DNA from: Streptomyces griseoruber
Lineage (GTDB): Bacteria > Actinomycetota > Actinomycetes > Streptomycetales > Streptomycetaceae
DNA length: 64,000 nucleotides
Direction of reading: 5' to 3'
Assembly: GCF_001514205.1 (NCBI RefSeq)
Contig: NZ_KQ948782.1
Coordinates: 156,559-220,558, forward strand
Under the pieces are notes generated by a model, which saw nothing but the letters and a program-made list of their open reading frames with translations, was not told the DNA's origin and made no database searches. Below are positions 50,361-58,486 of the stretch, one piece after another. Made by a program: the position numbers and the translations under genes. Within the stretch, counting starts at the first letter, position 1. Every line of letters starts with the position of its first letter.

Positions 50361-51023
50361 ATGAGCCGTCACCGACGCCCACCGCACAGAGCGCCGTGGA
50401 TCGTGGGTGCGGCAGTCGTCCTCACCGCGGGTGGCCTGGGCGTCTGGGCGCTGACGGCCTCGGACGACGACGGTACGTCCCGGCCGTCGCCCACGGCCTC
50501 GTCCGACCTGTCCCTGCCCACCCTCGCGCCCTCGCCGTCGCGGACGGCCTCCCCCCGGACCTCGAGTACGTCGCGGCCCGTACCCCCGCATCCGTCGGGC
50601 TCCCGACCACCGGTGGCCACGACGCACCCCGGCGGCCATGCCGTGTCGTCGGCGACGCCACGGAGGACGGCGCCGGAACCGACGCCGTCCCGCACGCCCG
50701 TTCGGTCAGCGCGCCCGGCGCAGACCGCCACCGCGGTGCCACGCCCGACGCCGACCGTCTCCGCACCGCCCTCCACGCCCTCCACGCCCTCCACCCCGGC
50801 TCCGACACCGCCCTCCGCGGCCGCGAGCAGCTCGGCGCCCACGACCGTCTGGTTCACGTCGCCGGTGGCCGAGGCCGCCGCACAGCGCATGGCCGCCTCG
50901 GGGACGGTCGGCGACCCGGTGTGCTCGCTGTCGGCACAGGGCGACCCCGACCCCCGGCTCGTGCCGCAAGCCGGCCGTATCGGCGTCGGCACCTCCGACG
51001 GCTACTGGTGCCTGATCTGGTAG
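50361..51023 (+). CDS. Pro/Ser/Thr-rich membrane-anchored or secreted protein
   Basis: 220 residues. One hydrophobic segment near the N-terminus (APWIVGAAVVLTAGGLGVWAL) is preceded by basic residues, a signal anchor. A long disordered stretch follows (about 40-165) rich in Pro, Ser and Thr with TPSTPSTP repeats. The C-terminal 50 residues are better ordered: VAEAAAQRMAASGTVGDPVCSLSAQGDP and a terminal SDGYWCLIW, with two Cys that could pair. Probably an exported protein with a small folded C-terminal domain spanning the cell wall; no known catalytic motif seen. Confidence 0.7.
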   Translation: MSRHRRPPHRAPWIVGAAVVLTAGGLGVWALTASDDDGTSRPSPTASSDLSLPTLAPSPSRTASPRTSSTSRPVPPHPSGSRPPVATTHPGGHAVSSATPRRTAPEPTPSRTPVRSARPAQTATAVPRPTPTVSAPPSTPSTPSTPAPTPPSAAASSSAPTTVWFTSPVAEAAAQRMAASGTVGDPVCSLSAQGDPDPRLVPQAGRIGVGTSDGYWCLIW

Positions 51024-51239
51024 CTCCCGCCCGGCCTGTGACGAAGGCCATAGGCGGCAGGGTCCGATCTTGGAATGCGCAGGCCCCTGCCGCTGCTGGA
51101 CCTTGATGGGCCTCCCCTGCCCCGGGGGGCGCACCGGGCAATGGCGGCCGGCGCGACTGGCCACCGGAGCAGGGCGATGTCGGTCCCCCGCCCGCTCCGC
51201 CGCATCCGGATCGCCGCCCCCGAAAGGTACCCCCGCTCC

Positions 51240-52454
51240 ATGCCCCTGGCCCTGCTGTCCCTCGCCGTCGTCGCGTTCGGCATCGGTACGACCGAATTCG
51301 CCACGATGGGACTGCTTCCCCAGATCGCCGACGGCATCGGCGTGTCCGTCCCGCAAGCCGGCAACGTGGTCTCCGCCTACGCGCTCGGCGTCGTCGTCGG
51401 CGCCCCCGTCCTCACCGGCATCGGCGCCCGCATCCCCCACAAGCGGCTCCTGCTCCTGCTGTCCGGGCTGTTCGTGATCGGCAACGTCGCGTCCGCCCTC
51501 GCCCCCACCTTCGGCTGGCTGTTCGCCGCGCGCTTCCTGGCGGGCCTGCCGCACGGCGCCCTGTTCGGCGTGGGCGCCGTCGTGGCGTCCCGCCTGGTCG
51601 CCCCCGAGCGGGCCGGACGCGCCGTCTCGAGGATGTTCCTGGGCCTCACCGTCGCCAACATCGTCGGCGTCCCGGCCGGTACCGCGCTCGGCCAGCAGTT
51701 CGGCTGGCGGTACGCCTACTGCGCGGTCGCCGTCATCGGCCTGATCGCCCTCGCCGCGCTGGCCGCCTTCGTCCCCCACCAGCCGCGCGGCTCCCGGGCG
51801 GGCATCCGTCACGAACTGCGGGCGATGGGGAACAAGCAGGTCGCCATCGGACTCGCCACCGCCGTCGTCGGATTCGGCGGCTTCTTCGCCGTCTACAGCT
51901 ACCTGGTGCCGATCCTGACGCATCTGACGGGCCTCTCCGACTCCTCGACCACCCTGGTCCTCGCGCTCTACGGCGCCGGAATGACGCTGGGCACGCTGAT
52001 CGCGGGCCCGCTGACCGACCGCGCCCTGCGCCCGACGCTGTACGGCGGGCTCGCCCTGCTCGGCGCGACGCTCGTGGCGTTCTACTTCACGGTCCACAGC
52101 ACCGTGCCCGCCCTGCTGACGCTCGTCGTCATGGGCGCGATGGGCGCCCTCGTCACCACGCCGGTGCAGATGCTGCTCATGGCCAAGGCGAAGGACGCCC
52201 CGACGATGGCGGCGGCCTCCAACCACTCCGCGTTCAACCTGGCCAACGCGGGCGGCGCCTGGCTCGGCGGCCTCGCCATCTCGGCCGGCTGGGGCTGGGC
52301 CTCGCCCGCCCTGGTCGGCGCGGCCCTCGCCGCCGCGGGCCTCGGCCTCGCCTTCACCGGCGGCCTCATGGACCGGGGGAGCGGGAACTCCGAGGTGATC
52401 ACGTCGTCCGGCACGAAGGCCCCGACGGAGACCGACCAGGTCACGGCGCGCTAG
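51240..52454 (+). CDS. MFS transporter (AraJ/CmlR-like, DHA1 type)
   Basis: 404 residues from the ATG at 51240, which gives the family-typical start MPLALLSLAVVAFGIGTTEF; an upstream ATG at 51177 adds 21 residues. Twelve hydrophobic segments. TM1 FGIGTTEFATMGLLPQIADG, VSAYALGVVVGAPVLTGIGARIPHKRLLL (TM2-3 loop) and FLAGLPHGALFGVGAV are typical of the DHA1 subfamily that exports sugars, arabinose or chloramphenicol-like drugs. The TAG stop lies at the left end of the 170-bp inverted-repeat element, so the original C-terminus may have been changed by its insertion. Confidence 0.92.
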   Translation: MPLALLSLAVVAFGIGTTEFATMGLLPQIADGIGVSVPQAGNVVSAYALGVVVGAPVLTGIGARIPHKRLLLLLSGLFVIGNVASALAPTFGWLFAARFLAGLPHGALFGVGAVVASRLVAPERAGRAVSRMFLGLTVANIVGVPAGTALGQQFGWRYAYCAVAVIGLIALAALAAFVPHQPRGSRAGIRHELRAMGNKQVAIGLATAVVGFGGFFAVYSYLVPILTHLTGLSDSSTTLVLALYGAGMTLGTLIAGPLTDRALRPTLYGGLALLGATLVAFYFTVHSTVPALLTLVVMGAMGALVTTPVQMLLMAKAKDAPTMAAASNHSAFNLANAGGAWLGGLAISAGWGWASPALVGAALAAAGLGLAFTGGLMDRGSGNSEVITSSGTKAPTETDQVTAR

Positions 52455-52620
52455 TGCCGCGGCAGGCAACGTTCGCCCCGTCGCGACGCCCGGCACGCAC
52501 TCTCGCCGCACCGGCCGAAAGCCCAAGTACGTCCAGTACGAGGACTTCCGGCCGGCACGCCGAGAGCAACGCACCGGACGCCGCACCGTGACGGGCAAAC
52601 GTTGCCTGCCGCGGCACTAG
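52451..52620. mobile_element. 170-bp MITE-like inverted-repeat element flanked by CTAG
   Basis: Both ends read CTAG followed inward by TGCCGCGGCAGGCAACG and its complement. The terminal inverted repeats extend about 28 bases with one mismatch (CGTTCGCCC versus CGTTTGCCC). The CTAG at each end looks like a 4-base target duplication. The interior is also self-complementary (CTCTCG.../...CGAGAG; GGCCGAAAG.../...CTTCCGGCC), so the whole element can fold into one long hairpin. No transposase is inside. Both flanking genes end in TAG codons supplied by the two CTAG ends. Confidence 0.75.
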
Positions 52621-52778
52621 AACGCCGGGGCCGCCGCACGGGACCCGTGCGGCGGCCCCGGGGCGGGGTCCTCCGCGAGCAGCGGCCGCAGCGCGCCGAT
52701 CACCCCGCCCGTCACAAACGCGCGGGCCAGGCCGACGGAGGTGGGGCGGGTGGGCGGAGCGACCGTGGTGATCGTCAT
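52617..52778 (-). CDS. Small hypothetical protein
   Basis: 53 residues if started at the ATG giving MTITTVAPPTRPTSVGLARAF (67 residues from an earlier ATG at 52820). A short hydrophobic/amphipathic stretch AFVTGGVIGALRPLLAED, then a Pro/Ala-rich end whose stop codon comes from the MITE-like element, so the C-terminus may be truncated. No recognisable family. Coding nature is moderately supported by codon bias only. Confidence 0.4.
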   Translation of the reverse strand: MTITTVAPPTRPTSVGLARAFVTGGVIGALRPLLAEDPAPGPPHGSRAAAPAF

Positions 52779-52829
52779 ACGGGCGATTGTGGCGGTGGCG
52801 GGTGACGGCCGGCAGACCACCGATTGACC

Positions 52830-52875
52830 GATTTCCCTCCGATTTCCCTCCGTTCTCCCTCCGTTTTCCCTCCGG
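52830..52875. repeat. Four 11-12-bp tandem repeats (TTTCCCTCCG)
   Basis: Variants of TTTCCCTCCG(A/T) are repeated four times about 80 bases upstream of the GNAT gene. Pyrimidine-rich on the + strand and GGAGGGAAA on the other. Probably slippage; a regulatory role is possible. Confidence 0.7.
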
Positions 52876-52951
52876 CGGAGGCCTGTTGGGCCTCGCGGCA
52901 GCCGCCGAAATCGGTTTGCCGTCGGCCGGTCCGGCCGGATAGGAAGCTCAC

Positions 52952-53494
52952 ATGCTGAGAGGCAGCAAGGTCGGGCTCAGGGCCCGGCACGAGGAGGACA
53001 TCCCGATCCTGCGGGCCGAGCTCTACAACGACGTGGTCAACGCCTCGCGGGCCGAGGGCGGGCCGTGGCGGCCGATCACGCCCGGCTCGAAGGACCCGCG
53101 GCTCGTGGTGGACGACCAGGCACAGGGCAGTGTCCCGTTCTCCGTGGTGGAGCTGGAGGGCGGCACGCTGGTCGGCACGGCGACCCTGTGGGGCATCGAC
53201 AACCACAACCGGGTCGCGCACATCGGACTGGGGCTGCTGCCGTCCTCCCGCGGCCAGGGCTACGGCAGCGACGTGGTCGCGGTGCTGTGCCACTACGGTT
53301 TCGTCGTGCGCGGTCTGCACCGGTTGCAGATCGAGACGCTCGCGGACAACGCCCCGATGCTGCGCTCCGCCGAACGCAACGGCTTCGTCCGCGAGGGCGT
53401 GCTGCGCTCCTCGGCCTGGGTGATGGGCGAGTTCCTGGACGAGGTGCTGCTCGGGCTCCTCGCCCAGGACTGGAAGCCCGGTTCGAAGGCCTAG
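52952..53494 (+). CDS. GNAT N-acetyltransferase (RimJ/L type)
   Basis: 180 residues, AGGAAG before the ATG. GNAT motifs: VGLRARHEEDIPILRAEL at the start, GTATLWGIDNHNRVAHIGLGLLP, SSRGQGYGSDVVAVL (acetyl-CoA loop Q-G-Y-G, about residues 90-105), LHRLQIETLADNAPMLRSAERNGF and EGVLRSSAWVMGEF. The pattern fits acetylation of ribosomal-protein or antibiotic amines; no specific substrate can be read. Free-standing gene. Confidence 0.93.
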   Translation: MLRGSKVGLRARHEEDIPILRAELYNDVVNASRAEGGPWRPITPGSKDPRLVVDDQAQGSVPFSVVELEGGTLVGTATLWGIDNHNRVAHIGLGLLPSSRGQGYGSDVVAVLCHYGFVVRGLHRLQIETLADNAPMLRSAERNGFVREGVLRSSAWVMGEFLDEVLLGLLAQDWKPGSKA

Positions 53495-53509
53495 GCGGCG
53501 CGGATCACG

Positions 53510-53861
53510 GGAGTTCGACGTCTCCTTCGGCCAGGGCGGCGAGGCGGGACGGGGTGCTGTTCTGCTCGAGGAGGCGGAGACCGCCGCTCGGCAGGCCGCC
53601 ACCGGGCGTGGCGGACGACCGGGCGTCGGCGCCGTCGCCTCGGCCTTCTCCTGGCCCCCGCCGCCGGACGTCGGGATCCGCACCCAGGAGATCGACCCCC
53701 ATGAGGCCGCGGCGGGACTCCTCGGCCGCTCGCCCGACTGGGCGATCGTGCGCCGGACCGCCCCGGTGCGCGGCACCACGGCGGCCATATCCCACCGCAC
53801 CCCGCCGTCCGCTTCAGAGCCCTCCGTCACGCGACCGCGGCCGTCGGGCTCACCGCCATGA
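53510..53861 (+). pseudogene. Open frame without start: probable gene remnant
   Basis: The frame is open from 53510 to the TGA at 53859 and includes a protein-like stretch (VGIRTQEIDPHEAAAGLLGR, SPDWAIVRRTAPVR) but no credible start or ribosome site. The neighbouring 53862-53894 adds nothing. It looks like the decayed C-terminal half of a gene; I do not recognise the family. This fills the otherwise gene-free 400 bases between the GNAT gene and the DMT exporter. Confidence 0.25.
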
Positions 53862-53894
53862 CCGGATCCCGTCCCGGCGCGACGGCCGAACGCC

Positions 53895-54800
53895 TCACGA
53901 CCGTCGCGGCGCACCTGACGGCGGCCGAGGCACCACCAGCGTCCGCGTGACGGGAGTCCGCGACAGGGCGAAGACCCCCGAGACCACCAGCGCGACCCCG
54001 CACAGCTGGGGCAGCAGCCACCACCCGGAGCGGACGACCTCCTCGTAGAGGGTGATGCCGAGGACGAGGCTCACCGTCGCGTCGCCGAGGGTGAGCGCGG
54101 GTTGAGAAGCGACCAGGGGGCCGGCCTGCATCGCGTTCTCCAGCAGAAACAGCGCGCACACGCCGGTGGCGGCGAACGCGTACGTCTGCCAGGCGGTGAA
54201 GAAGCCCACAAGCCCCTGCTCGTCGAGGATGTGGGTGGAGGACTTCATCAGCGCCGCGGTCACGGCGTAACCGATCGCCGCCGCCGCACCCAGACAGGCC
54301 GCCCGGGCCCGGCCTTCCGGTCGCCGCAGGGCGGCGAGAGCCAGCACGGCCGCCGTCCCCAGGCAGACGGCGAGAGCGGGGACCCAGCGGTCCAGCGCCA
54401 CCTGGGTGCGGTTGCCGGTGGGGGACGCGGCGGCGAGGGCGACCGCGAGTCCGCCCACCACCGTGGCCACGGCGAGCCAGCCCCTGCCCGGCAGATGCCG
54501 GTGCAGCAGTACGGAGGCGGCGACGAGGGTGAGGGGCAGCTCCAGCACGAACAGGGGCTGCACGATCGTCAGCGGCCCCGTCGCCAGCGCCACCGCCTGG
54601 CACACCGCGGCGGTGACCACCGCGAGCATCCCCGCCAGCCAGACGGGCCTGCGCAGCAGGTCGAGCATCAGGCCGGCCCGGAACCCCGGGGAACGCGGCA
54701 CGGTCAGCGCCGCCTTGCGCTGGAGCACCGTCGCGACCGCGTTGCTCAGCGCCGCACAGATCGCGAAGATCACGGGGAGCGCGGTGTGCAGTGCGGCCAC
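53895..54800 (-). CDS. DMT-superfamily exporter (EamA-like)
   Basis: About 301 residues from a GTG giving MAALHTALPVIFAICAALSNA; the start is uncertain because the frame continues upstream through Pro/Arg-rich, unlikely sequence. About nine or ten hydrophobic segments: LPVIFAICAALSNAVATVLQRKAAL, LAGMLAVVTAAVCQAVALATG, IVQPLFVLELPLTLVAASVLL, and in the second half AAAIGYAVTAALMKSSTHIL and ALTLGDATVSLVLGITLYEE. The LxLxPLFV/GP-x-x-x-VQPL pattern is typical of the actinobacterial branch of DMT permeases. Substrate unknown. Confidence 0.85.
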   Translation of the reverse strand: MAALHTALPVIFAICAALSNAVATVLQRKAALTVPRSPGFRAGLMLDLLRRPVWLAGMLAVVTAAVCQAVALATGPLTIVQPLFVLELPLTLVAASVLLHRHLPGRGWLAVATVVGGLAVALAAASPTGNRTQVALDRWVPALAVCLGTAAVLALAALRRPEGRARAACLGAAAAIGYAVTAALMKSSTHILDEQGLVGFFTAWQTYAFAATGVCALFLLENAMQAGPLVASQPALTLGDATVSLVLGITLYEEVVRSGWWLLPQLCGVALVVSGVFALSRTPVTRTLVVPRPPSGAPRRS

Positions 54801-55054
54801 CTCCGGGATCCGCAGGAAGGGGGTGCCGGCTGCGCCGGCCCTGTCATGGTCGCCCGGACGGGGCGCGGGCGCGATCGCAGCCCGCGGCCGCCCACCCCCG
54901 CTCCGCGGGGGCCCCGTCCGAGGCCCGGCGGAGCGGGGCGAACCGTGAGACAGTCGTAGGAAGCGCCGGAGCCGGCGCTGCTCGGGTGGACACGTCCGGG
55001 CGCAGGCCACCGCCCGGGACCGTACGCGCACGGCAGGGGAGCGGAGGATCCGTC

Positions 55055-55888
55055 ATGTCCGACTCGAGTGATGCGGCGCAGGCCGACCGGGCCCTGAAGG
55101 CGAGACACCGCGCCATGTGGGCGCTGGGCGACTACCCCCTCGTCGCCACGGACGTCATCCCGGACCTGGGTCCCGCGCTCGTCCGGGAGAGCGGCGTCCG
55201 CCCGGGCACCCGGGTGCTCGACGTCGCGGCCGGCTCGGGGAACGCCGCCATCCCCGCCGCCCTCGAAGGGGCCGACGTCGTGGCGGTGGACCTGACCCCG
55301 GAACTGCTGGAGGCCGGACGTCACCTTGCCGCGGAGCGCGGCGCCGAGCTGGAGTGGCGCGAGGCCGACGCCGAGGAACTGCCCTTCCCGGACGCGGACT
55401 TCGACACCGTGGTGTCCTGCGTCGGTGTCATGTTCGCCCCCCACCACCAACAGGCCGCGGACGAACTGGTCCGCGTGTGCCGCCCGGGCGGCACGATCGG
55501 CCTGGCCAACTGGACCCCGGAAGGGTTCGTCGGGCAGATGTTCACCGCGATGCGCCCGTACGCGCCACCGCCACCGCCCGGAGCGCAGCCGGCGCCGCTG
55601 TGGGGCGACGAGAGCCATGTGCGTTCGCTGCTCGGCGACCGGGTGACCGGCGTCGACGCCCGTCGCCGGATGCTCCGCGTCGACCGGTTCTCCAGGCCGG
55701 AGGAGTTCCGGGAGTTCTTCAAGAACTGCTACGGCCCGACCGTCGCCGTCTACGGCGCGGTCGCCGACGACCCCGACAAGGTCACCGCCCTGGACGCGGC
55801 CCTCACGGATCTGGCCGCCCAGCATCTCGCGCACGGCGCCATGGAGTGGGAGTACTTGCTGGTCACAGCCGAGAGGACCCCCGGCTAG
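55055..55888 (+). CDS. Class I SAM-dependent methyltransferase
   Basis: 277 residues, GGAGGA before the ATG. SAM motif I: GTRVLDVAAGSGNAAIPAA (about residues 48-66); the acidic end of beta-2 in VVAVDLTPELL; motif LPFPDADFDTVVSCVGVMFAPH; and VCRPGGTIGLANWTPEGF. A UbiE/Methyltransf_11-like enzyme with a 90-residue C-terminal cap. Substrate not evident. The 3' end overlaps the convergent next gene by four bases. Confidence 0.93.
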   Translation: MSDSSDAAQADRALKARHRAMWALGDYPLVATDVIPDLGPALVRESGVRPGTRVLDVAAGSGNAAIPAALEGADVVAVDLTPELLEAGRHLAAERGAELEWREADAEELPFPDADFDTVVSCVGVMFAPHHQQAADELVRVCRPGGTIGLANWTPEGFVGQMFTAMRPYAPPPPPGAQPAPLWGDESHVRSLLGDRVTGVDARRRMLRVDRFSRPEEFREFFKNCYGPTVAVYGAVADDPDKVTALDAALTDLAAQHLAHGAMEWEYLLVTAERTPG

Positions 55889-56238
55889 GGATGGGCCACC
55901 GCCGCCTTCTGCAACTCCACCGCCGCCACCAGGCTCAGCCGGGGCTCCGCCTGGCGCAGTGCCTTCACCGCCGCGACCGAGCCCACATCGCCCGTGAAAC
56001 CGGTGGCGGCCAGCCGGTCACGCACCCAACGGGCGCGCAGCCGGCTGTCGGTGTCCGTGGCGGTGACGGCGATCAGGGCGGCCGCGCGTTCCAGGCCCGG
56101 GCGCTCCTCGGGGGTGGCCTGCGCCAGCGCCTCGCGCAGCACCGCCGCCATCACGTCCGAGTCCCGGATCGTCAGGACGAGGTTCTGCTTGCCGCTCAGT
56201 TTGCCGATGCCCGTCATACGGATCATCGTGACCGCCAT
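55885..56238 (-). CDS. Small helical hypothetical protein
   Basis: 117 residues: MAVTMIRMTGIGKLSGKQNLVL then strongly helical Ala/Leu/Arg-rich sequence (REALAQATPEERPGLERAAALIAV, WVRDRLAATGFTGDVGSVAAVKALRQ). No membrane segment, signal or known motif. An internal GTG or ATG start is possible. Convergent with the methyltransferase (4-base overlap). Not recognised. Confidence 0.6.
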   Translation of the reverse strand: MAVTMIRMTGIGKLSGKQNLVLTIRDSDVMAAVLREALAQATPEERPGLERAAALIAVTATDTDSRLRARWVRDRLAATGFTGDVGSVAAVKALRQAEPRLSLVAAVELQKAAVAHP

Positions 56239-56298
56239 GTACCCGGTGCGCCAAGCGACTTGAGGTAGCTCAGAGCCTCGCCCGGTGCCGGGGCCGCG

Positions 56299-57573
56299 TC
56301 AGTAGTCCTGGTTCTCGCTCTCCGCGGTCAGCCACTCCATGTGGTCGTGGAACTGCTGACCCGCCCGCTGGAACAGCTGGTGTTCCCCGGCTTGCAGGCG
56401 CTCGACGCCGAACTCCGCGCTGAGGTGCTCGTCGACCACCCGGATGAGGGCGAAGGGGCCCGTGGCGGCGGGGCCGGCCATGTGCAGTTCGTCGGCGTCC
56501 ATGTCCCCGACGGACGCCGCGATCTTCTGGATCAGCTTCTCCATGACGGCGGAGTTCCGCTGCGCCATGATGAAGTGGTTGCCGTACCCGCCCGTGTCGA
56601 GGAGGTAGCGTGCCGCGGTCCTGACCTGCTCCGCGGTCGGCACCCCCGTGACGGGCGGGGCCCCCGCCGCAGCGAGAGGCGCGTTCAGGCTGGTCCTGTC
56701 ACGGATGAGCGGTCCGAGGGCCGGGACGTCGTTCTCGCGGAGCGTGGGCCGGGCCTGCTGGAGATCGATCGTCCCTGACCCCAGGTCGACATCGGCGTAC
56801 ACCCCGCCGAGCCTCTTGAGGATGCTGTACCGGGCGATGTCGGAGGCCAAGGGATACGCCTTCGTCGGCCCCTTGGTGGCCTTCTCGTACGTGGCCGCCA
56901 GCCGGTCGTCGATCGCGTCCTCGATGTTCTTGAACTCGATCGACCTGGCCCACTTGACCCTGGCCGAGTCACCCAGCGACCAGCTGCTGCGCCGGTCCGT
57001 CCAGAGATTGATGCGCCAGTCGGAGTTCTGCGCCTTCCCCGCCCAGGCCAGGACGTTGTCGAGGGCGTCCTTGCTGATGTTGCCGCCGATCCAGATGAAG
57101 TGGACCAGGGGCGGGATCCGCGGGCGCTCCTCGGTGGGGGCCTGCTCCACCACCTCGCGAAGGCCGGCGAGGTAGGCCGGCTGCGGAACCAGGGCCTCGA
57201 GACGCTTGATGACGAGGGAGACCGCCTCGTGGTTGCCCTTGAGGATCGAGTCGAAGACGAACCGGCGGACCTCCTGCTCGTTGTCGGAGTCCACGGCCTG
57301 CGGGCCCGTGGTCGCGTCCCCCTCGCTCGTGACATGGAGCGGGGCGCGCTGCACGGCCGGCAGGTGCCCCGGGCCGTCCGTACGTCCGCAGTCGGGACCG
57401 TCGTGCGGGTGCCGCCGCTCCTCGACCAGCCGGGCGACCACGGCGTTGCCCGCGGCCGACTGAAGGGCCGTCACACCGCCCCGGTCCACCGGCGCCCCGG
57501 GCGTCCAGCCCCTCGAACCGACCGCCCGAGGGGCCGGCTTGGCCTGGGGCTTCGGCTGAGCAGATGCGTTCAT
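56299..57573 (-). CDS. TcdA/TcdB-like glycosyltransferase with eCIS-effector-type leader
   Basis: 424 residues. Residues 1-75 have the leader found on proteins linked to extracellular contractile injection systems: a basic Pro/Ala start, VTALQSAAGNAVVARLVEE (30-52) and VQRAP (75-78). The C-terminal part is a GT-A glycosyltransferase of the sugar-transferase/TcdA-TcdB type: IPPLVHFIWIGG (153-164), WRINLWTDRRSSW, ASDIARYSILKRLGGVYADVD with the DxD motif at 261-263, and a distal YGNHFIMAQRNSAVMEKLI. Such toxins transfer a sugar from UDP-sugar to target proteins. Likely a cargo/effector fired by a contractile particle encoded elsewhere; no injection-system gene is in the window. Confidence 0.75.
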   Translation of the reverse strand: MNASAQPKPQAKPAPRAVGSRGWTPGAPVDRGGVTALQSAAGNAVVARLVEERRHPHDGPDCGRTDGPGHLPAVQRAPLHVTSEGDATTGPQAVDSDNEQEVRRFVFDSILKGNHEAVSLVIKRLEALVPQPAYLAGLREVVEQAPTEERPRIPPLVHFIWIGGNISKDALDNVLAWAGKAQNSDWRINLWTDRRSSWSLGDSARVKWARSIEFKNIEDAIDDRLAATYEKATKGPTKAYPLASDIARYSILKRLGGVYADVDLGSGTIDLQQARPTLRENDVPALGPLIRDRTSLNAPLAAAGAPPVTGVPTAEQVRTAARYLLDTGGYGNHFIMAQRNSAVMEKLIQKIAASVGDMDADELHMAGPAATGPFALIRVVDEHLSAEFGVERLQAGEHQLFQRAGQQFHDHMEWLTAESENQDY

Positions 57574-57747
57574 CGCCAAGTGCTCGCGCGTCAAAGGAAC
57601 TCCTGATCCGATGGTGGACGCCCCTGGACGAGAGCAGTCCTCACGCCCACCCTCGACAGCCGACGACCGCACCACAAGGACCACCGGGGCCGACCCGCGG
57701 GCAGACCCGGTGCCCGACCGGCCGGGCCCGGCGGCGACGTCCGGGAG

Positions 57748-58344
57748 TCAGGCGGACTGCGGGGACGCCTGCGCGGCAGGAGCGGCCGGGTCGGGCGCGG
57801 TGTAGAACACGGACGTGCCCTGCTTGGTGCGCTGGGCCTGGCTCTTGGCCACCAGACCCTCCAGCGTCGTACGCACCACGGTCGTCCTGACCGTCCGCTC
57901 GGGATGCCGCTCGCCCAGCGCGACCGCGATCTCGGCAGCCGAGCGGGGTTCGTCCTGGCCGGCGAGGTGCTCCCGTACGAGGTCCACCAGCGTGGGCGGA
58001 GCCGGCTCGGGGGAGGGCGCGGCGGTGGCGGTCTTCCTGCCCGTGCGCTTGCGGGCCTTCACCTTCCCGGCCGCGCCCGGCGCCGCGGCCGTCTGCTTAC
58101 GGGGAGCGGGCACCGACCGGGCCGGTTCGACAGGAGATGCCTCGGGCGCCGCGGGGATGCCGAGGGCCTGCTGGATGTTCACCAGGACGGTGTGATCGTG
58201 CCGCAGGGCGGCCAGCTTCTCGTGCAGCGCCTCGATCTCACCGCTGAGGCGTTCCTGCTCCTTGAGGTTGCGTTCCAGGTCGCCGGCCACCTGGGCGCCG
58301 TACTGGGAAGTCAACTCGGTGGTACGGGTGGTGGTTTCGGACAT
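57748..58344 (-). CDS. Coiled-coil plus winged-helix regulator-like protein
   Basis: 198 residues. N-terminal coiled coil (QVAGDLERNLKEQERLSGEI, HEKLAALRHDHTVLVNIQ, about 16-60), a Pro/Ala/Lys-rich linker with RKQTAAAPGAAGKVKARKRTGRKT (basic, could touch DNA), and a C-terminal winged-helix-like domain: LVDLVREHLAGQDEPRSAAEI, HPERTVRTTVVRTTLEGLVAK, QGTSVFYTAP. This build is seen in Streptomyces developmental or regulatory proteins of unclear role. The gap to the glycosyltransferase gene (about 175 bases) shows nothing else. Confidence 0.8.
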   Translation of the reverse strand: MSETTTRTTELTSQYGAQVAGDLERNLKEQERLSGEIEALHEKLAALRHDHTVLVNIQQALGIPAAPEASPVEPARSVPAPRKQTAAAPGAAGKVKARKRTGRKTATAAPSPEPAPPTLVDLVREHLAGQDEPRSAAEIAVALGERHPERTVRTTVVRTTLEGLVAKSQAQRTKQGTSVFYTAPDPAAPAAQASPQSA

Positions 58345-58486
58345 GACGCTCACACCCTTCCTCGGTGCCGCCGCCGATGAGCGGCGACCCCATGACATGC
58401 GCGAAGTCGCGTAGCGATAGTACGGAAGACCGCTGTGCCGCCGTCGTACGTTCACCCGCGTCCTCGCCCGAGGAGCGGGCGCGCCG

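Noticed and set aside
52830..52875. Short tandem repeats considered as a CRISPR array
   Set aside because: Units are contiguous, 11-12 bases long, with no spacers; no cas genes. No CRISPR array found in the window.
52976..54048. Plus-strand frame overlapping the GNAT gene and extending to 54048
   Set aside because: Arg/Pro/Gly-rich shadow of the GNAT gene in another frame; no domain.
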